Shown: in pieces, positions 62,427 through 64,000 of the stretch
Numbering within the stretch: the first letter of the stretch is position 1
Layout: each line of letters starts with the position of its first letter
Assembly: GCA_050299855.1 (NCBI GenBank)
Contig: JBNKWQ010000010.1
Span: 61,564 to 125,563 of the forward strand
DNA length: 64,000 bases
Source of the DNA: Hahella sp050299855
Lineage (GTDB): Bacteria; Pseudomonadota; Gammaproteobacteria; Pseudomonadales; Oleiphilaceae
Direction: 5' to 3'
Notes under the pieces: model-generated
The model's database searches: none
What the model was told of the DNA's origin: nothing
What the model saw: only the letters and a program-made list of their open reading frames with translations
Position numbers and translations under genes: made by a program

Positions 62427-63626
62427 CTAGCAGACGGACGACTCCTTCGCCCAAATGATACTTTCCCTGTAGATAGAACTTACATCCTGCTTATCAATAT
62501 TCAATTTAGCCAGCAGGTTCCAATGAATGGAATTGAATCGGCCGCGTTCATAATGTAAAGCTGTATTCAACGCCAAACCCGGCTTACCTTTATATTTGAT
62601 CAGGGCATCTGCCACACGGGCGTCCAGGGGCAGCTTGGCGAGGATTTCTGTGAAAGATTGGTCAAAGAAAGCTTCCAGACAGGAAAATAAGCCGACAGTA
62701 AAATAGGTTTCCTGCGTCGCAGGCTCCAGTTTTTGAGCCAGAAGCTCACACATTCTCGCCCTAATCAGGGACAGCGTAATAAGTGCGTCCGGTTTCCCGT
62801 CAATATTAGAAAGCGCCAATAATGTTGCCCATGATTTTATTCTCGTCAAACCCAGAATCATCACGGCCATGTGGATGGAGCCCACTTTGTCAGGGCGGAG
62901 AAAAGCCGGAGAGTTGACAAGCTGCAACAGTTTTACGCTTAACAAAGGGTCGCGGCTGATAATTTTGGTGATATCGGTAACTGACATGGCTGGCTGGTTT
63001 ACTTTGCTGATCAGTTCCATGATGGCCACTTTATTCTGTGGCATTTTACGCCCTGTCACAAGTTCGGGTTTGCTGAAGAAGTAGCCCTGAAAAAGATCGC
63101 AACCCAGTTCATGGCAACGGTAATAATCCTCATGGGTTTCAATTTTTTCTGCCAGCAGTGAAACCTTATGTCGCCTGAGGTTATTAATAGTGGTTTGTAA
63201 CTCGGAGGAGGGGATAGCGGGTATTTCCAGTTTAACTATGTCGATAAACGGGATCAGCTCGTCAAAGATAGTGCCAGGGACATAATCGTCAAGCGCCAGG
63301 GTAAAGCCTTCCTTATGAAGGTTGTGGATGGCCTCACGCACCTCTGTCGTCAGCTCTACGGTTTCCAGTATTTCCACTACCAATTTGTCTTTGCCAAATG
63401 GTGGGGGGCTGACCAGTAGTTGCTCAGTAAAATTAACAAATGCCTTGCCGCTGGATACTACAGCTTCAATTTCACCTTCAGTAAATGCATTCAGTAAGAC
63501 TTGTGAGGTCGCCAGATCTCCATCGATGGAAGACATCGGAGCTTCGGACCTAAAGAGAAGTTCATAGCCAACGATTTTTTTACTTCTATCTACAATTGGC
63601 TGCCGGGCAAAAAGTATATGATCCAC
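62427..63626 (-). CDS. Degenerate EAL plus HDOD protein (YuxH type)
   Basis: A 399-residue signalling protein. The N-terminal EAL-like domain (about 1-200) begins LFARQPIVDRSKKIVGYELLFRSE; the catalytic Glu-Ala-Leu reads Glu-Leu-Leu in this family form, and later acidic residues (LALDDYVPGTIFDELIPFID) only partly match active EAL proteins. The C-terminal HDOD domain (about 205-390) has ISRDPLLSVKLLQLVNSPAF and GLTRIKSWATLLALSN without HD catalytic residues. The protein is probably a binding or scaffold protein in c-di-GMP-linked signalling. The gene is likely in one unit with tatD. Confidence 0.87.
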   Translation of the reverse strand: MDHILFARQPIVDRSKKIVGYELLFRSEAPMSSIDGDLATSQVLLNAFTEGEIEAVVSSGKAFVNFTEQLLVSPPPFGKDKLVVEILETVELTTEVREAIHNLHKEGFTLALDDYVPGTIFDELIPFIDIVKLEIPAIPSSELQTTINNLRRHKVSLLAEKIETHEDYYRCHELGCDLFQGYFFSKPELVTGRKMPQNKVAIMELISKVNQPAMSVTDITKIISRDPLLSVKLLQLVNSPAFLRPDKVGSIHMAVMILGLTRIKSWATLLALSNIDGKPDALITLSLIRARMCELLAQKLEPATQETYFTVGLFSCLEAFFDQSFTEILAKLPLDARVADALIKYKGKPGLALNTALHYERGRFNSIHWNLLAKLNIDKQDVSSIYRESIIWAKESSVC

Positions 63627-63766
63627 GGTATCAACTACACCAGATTTCTAGCCTACCCTGATGAATTCAGGAGGTGGTTTGTTTGGCTCAGTCTATCCCA
63701 TAAGTGTAGACCCGCAAGCATAAAACAGCCGAATTTAAGTCCAAATAAGAAAAAGAAAATTACTGT

Positions 63767-63795
63767 TTGACACTAACAAACGGCTTCAATAGAAT
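63767..63795 (+). promoter_or_regulatory. Promoter of tRNA-Glu
   Basis: Consensus TTGACA (63767-63772) and TAGAAT (63790-63795) are separated by 17 bases and followed by a G/C-rich discriminator (ACGCGCC), as expected for a strong, stringently controlled tRNA promoter. The mature tRNA starts about 29 bases after the -10 box. Confidence 0.9.
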
Positions 63796-63823
63796 ACGCG
63801 CCTCCTCACCACGATGGTGTTAT

Positions 63824-63899
63824 GTCCCCTTCGTCTAGAGGCCTAGGACACCGCCCTTTCACGGCGGTAACAGGGGTTCGAATCCCCTAGGGGACGCCA
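63824..63899 (+). tRNA. tRNA-Glu (anticodon TTC)
   Basis: A 76-nt gene. The acceptor stem GTCCCCT / AGGGGAC is perfect; the anticodon stem CCGCC/GGCGG encloses CTTTCAC, giving anticodon TTC; the T arm is GGGGTTCGAATCCCC and the CCA end is encoded. It is followed by a terminator at once, so it is a single-tRNA unit. Confidence 0.97.
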
Positions 63900-63906
63900 A
63901 ATCCTG

Positions 63907-63938
63907 AAAGCCTGCATTGTCCTGTGCGGGCTTTTTTT
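63907..63938 (+). terminator. Terminator after tRNA-Glu
   Basis: AAAGCCTGCA pairs with TGCGGGCTTT plus one outer base (ten pairs, one G-T) around an eight-base loop, followed by seven T. It lies seven bases after the tRNA CCA end. Confidence 0.93.
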
Positions 63939-63964
63939 ATACCCGGACAAAGGGATTCGAACGA

Positions 63965-63998
63965 GAATCTCCTAGGGGGTTCAACCGCCAGGTTGAAC
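63965..63998. repeat. Imperfect copy of the tRNA-Glu 3' end and adjoining inverted repeat
   Basis: GAATCTCCTAGGGGG (63965-63979) matches 13 of 15 bases of GAATCCCCTAGGGGA in the tRNA (63880-63894). Directly after it, GTTCAACC (63979-63986) and GGTTGAAC (63991-63998) form a perfect inverted repeat around GCCA. The window ends two bases later, so what follows is not visible. Confidence 0.6.
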
Positions 63999-64000
63999 GA

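Overview
The window is a stretch of chromosome from a motile, Gram-negative gammaproteobacterium, probably marine and broadly Pseudomonas-like. The reasons are the gene order (queA-tgt-yajC-secD-secF, suhB, trmJ, cysE, iscR, iscS, ndk, rlmN, pilF, rodZ, ispG, hisS, yfgM, bamB, der), a sigma-54 flagellar promoter, outer-membrane lipoproteins and BamB. Coding density is high and base composition is moderate and even. I see no prophage, insertion sequence, CRISPR array or obvious genomic island. The genus cannot be fixed from this sequence alone.

Layout. 1-3.0 kb: end of a urea ABC transporter operon (urtB end, urtC, urtD, urtE) and its terminator. 3.1-7.7 kb: a mercaptopyruvate sulfurtransferase, a three-gene ABC importer of the TrpXYZ type and a small zinc-ribbon membrane protein, all on the minus strand. 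7.9-12.6 kb: a long-chain acyl-CoA ligase facing a Fur-box-controlled ferric-iron importer that lacks a linked ATPase gene. 12.7-21.3 kb: two lipoproteins, a degenerate HD-GYP protein, the yadGH exporter, queF, a MASE2 adenylate cyclase and a nitroreductase. 21.4-33.9 kb: the flagellar rod, hook, ring and junction genes flgBCDEFGHIJKL behind a sigma-54 promoter. 34-40 kb: tRNA-Leu(CAA), queA, tgt, yajC, secD, secF. 40.1-54.5 kb: suhB-like, trmJ, cysE, iscR, iscS, ndk, rlmN, pilF, rodZ, ispG, hisS, yfgM, bamB, der. 54.6-63.6 kb: pta-ackA, a GGDEF-EAL protein, a small disordered protein, tatD and an EAL-HDOD protein. The window closes with tRNA-Glu(TTC).

How the genes work together. The flagellar block builds the axial structure from rod to hook-filament junction. 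Several proteins belong to second-messenger signalling: a GGDEF-EAL protein, a degenerate HD-GYP protein, a degenerate EAL-HDOD protein and a cAMP cyclase. queF, queA and tgt are three steps of queuosine tRNA modification. yajC-secD-secF and bamB serve protein export and outer-membrane assembly.

Main points for a second look. (1) An 87-nt, multi-stem RNA-like element lies between flgF and flgG and ends directly before the flgG ribosome binding site. (2) The suhB-locus protein has lost the metal-binding motifs of inositol monophosphatases while keeping the fold and position. (3) The isc operon is reduced to iscR-iscS, with iscUA-hscBA-fdx absent where they normally sit. (4) FlgE and FlgK carry what looks like the same inserted domain. 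(5) The HD-GYP protein has lost most metal ligands. (6) A dyad brackets the -10 box before ndk. (7) An imperfect copy of the tRNA-Glu 3' end sits at the right edge.
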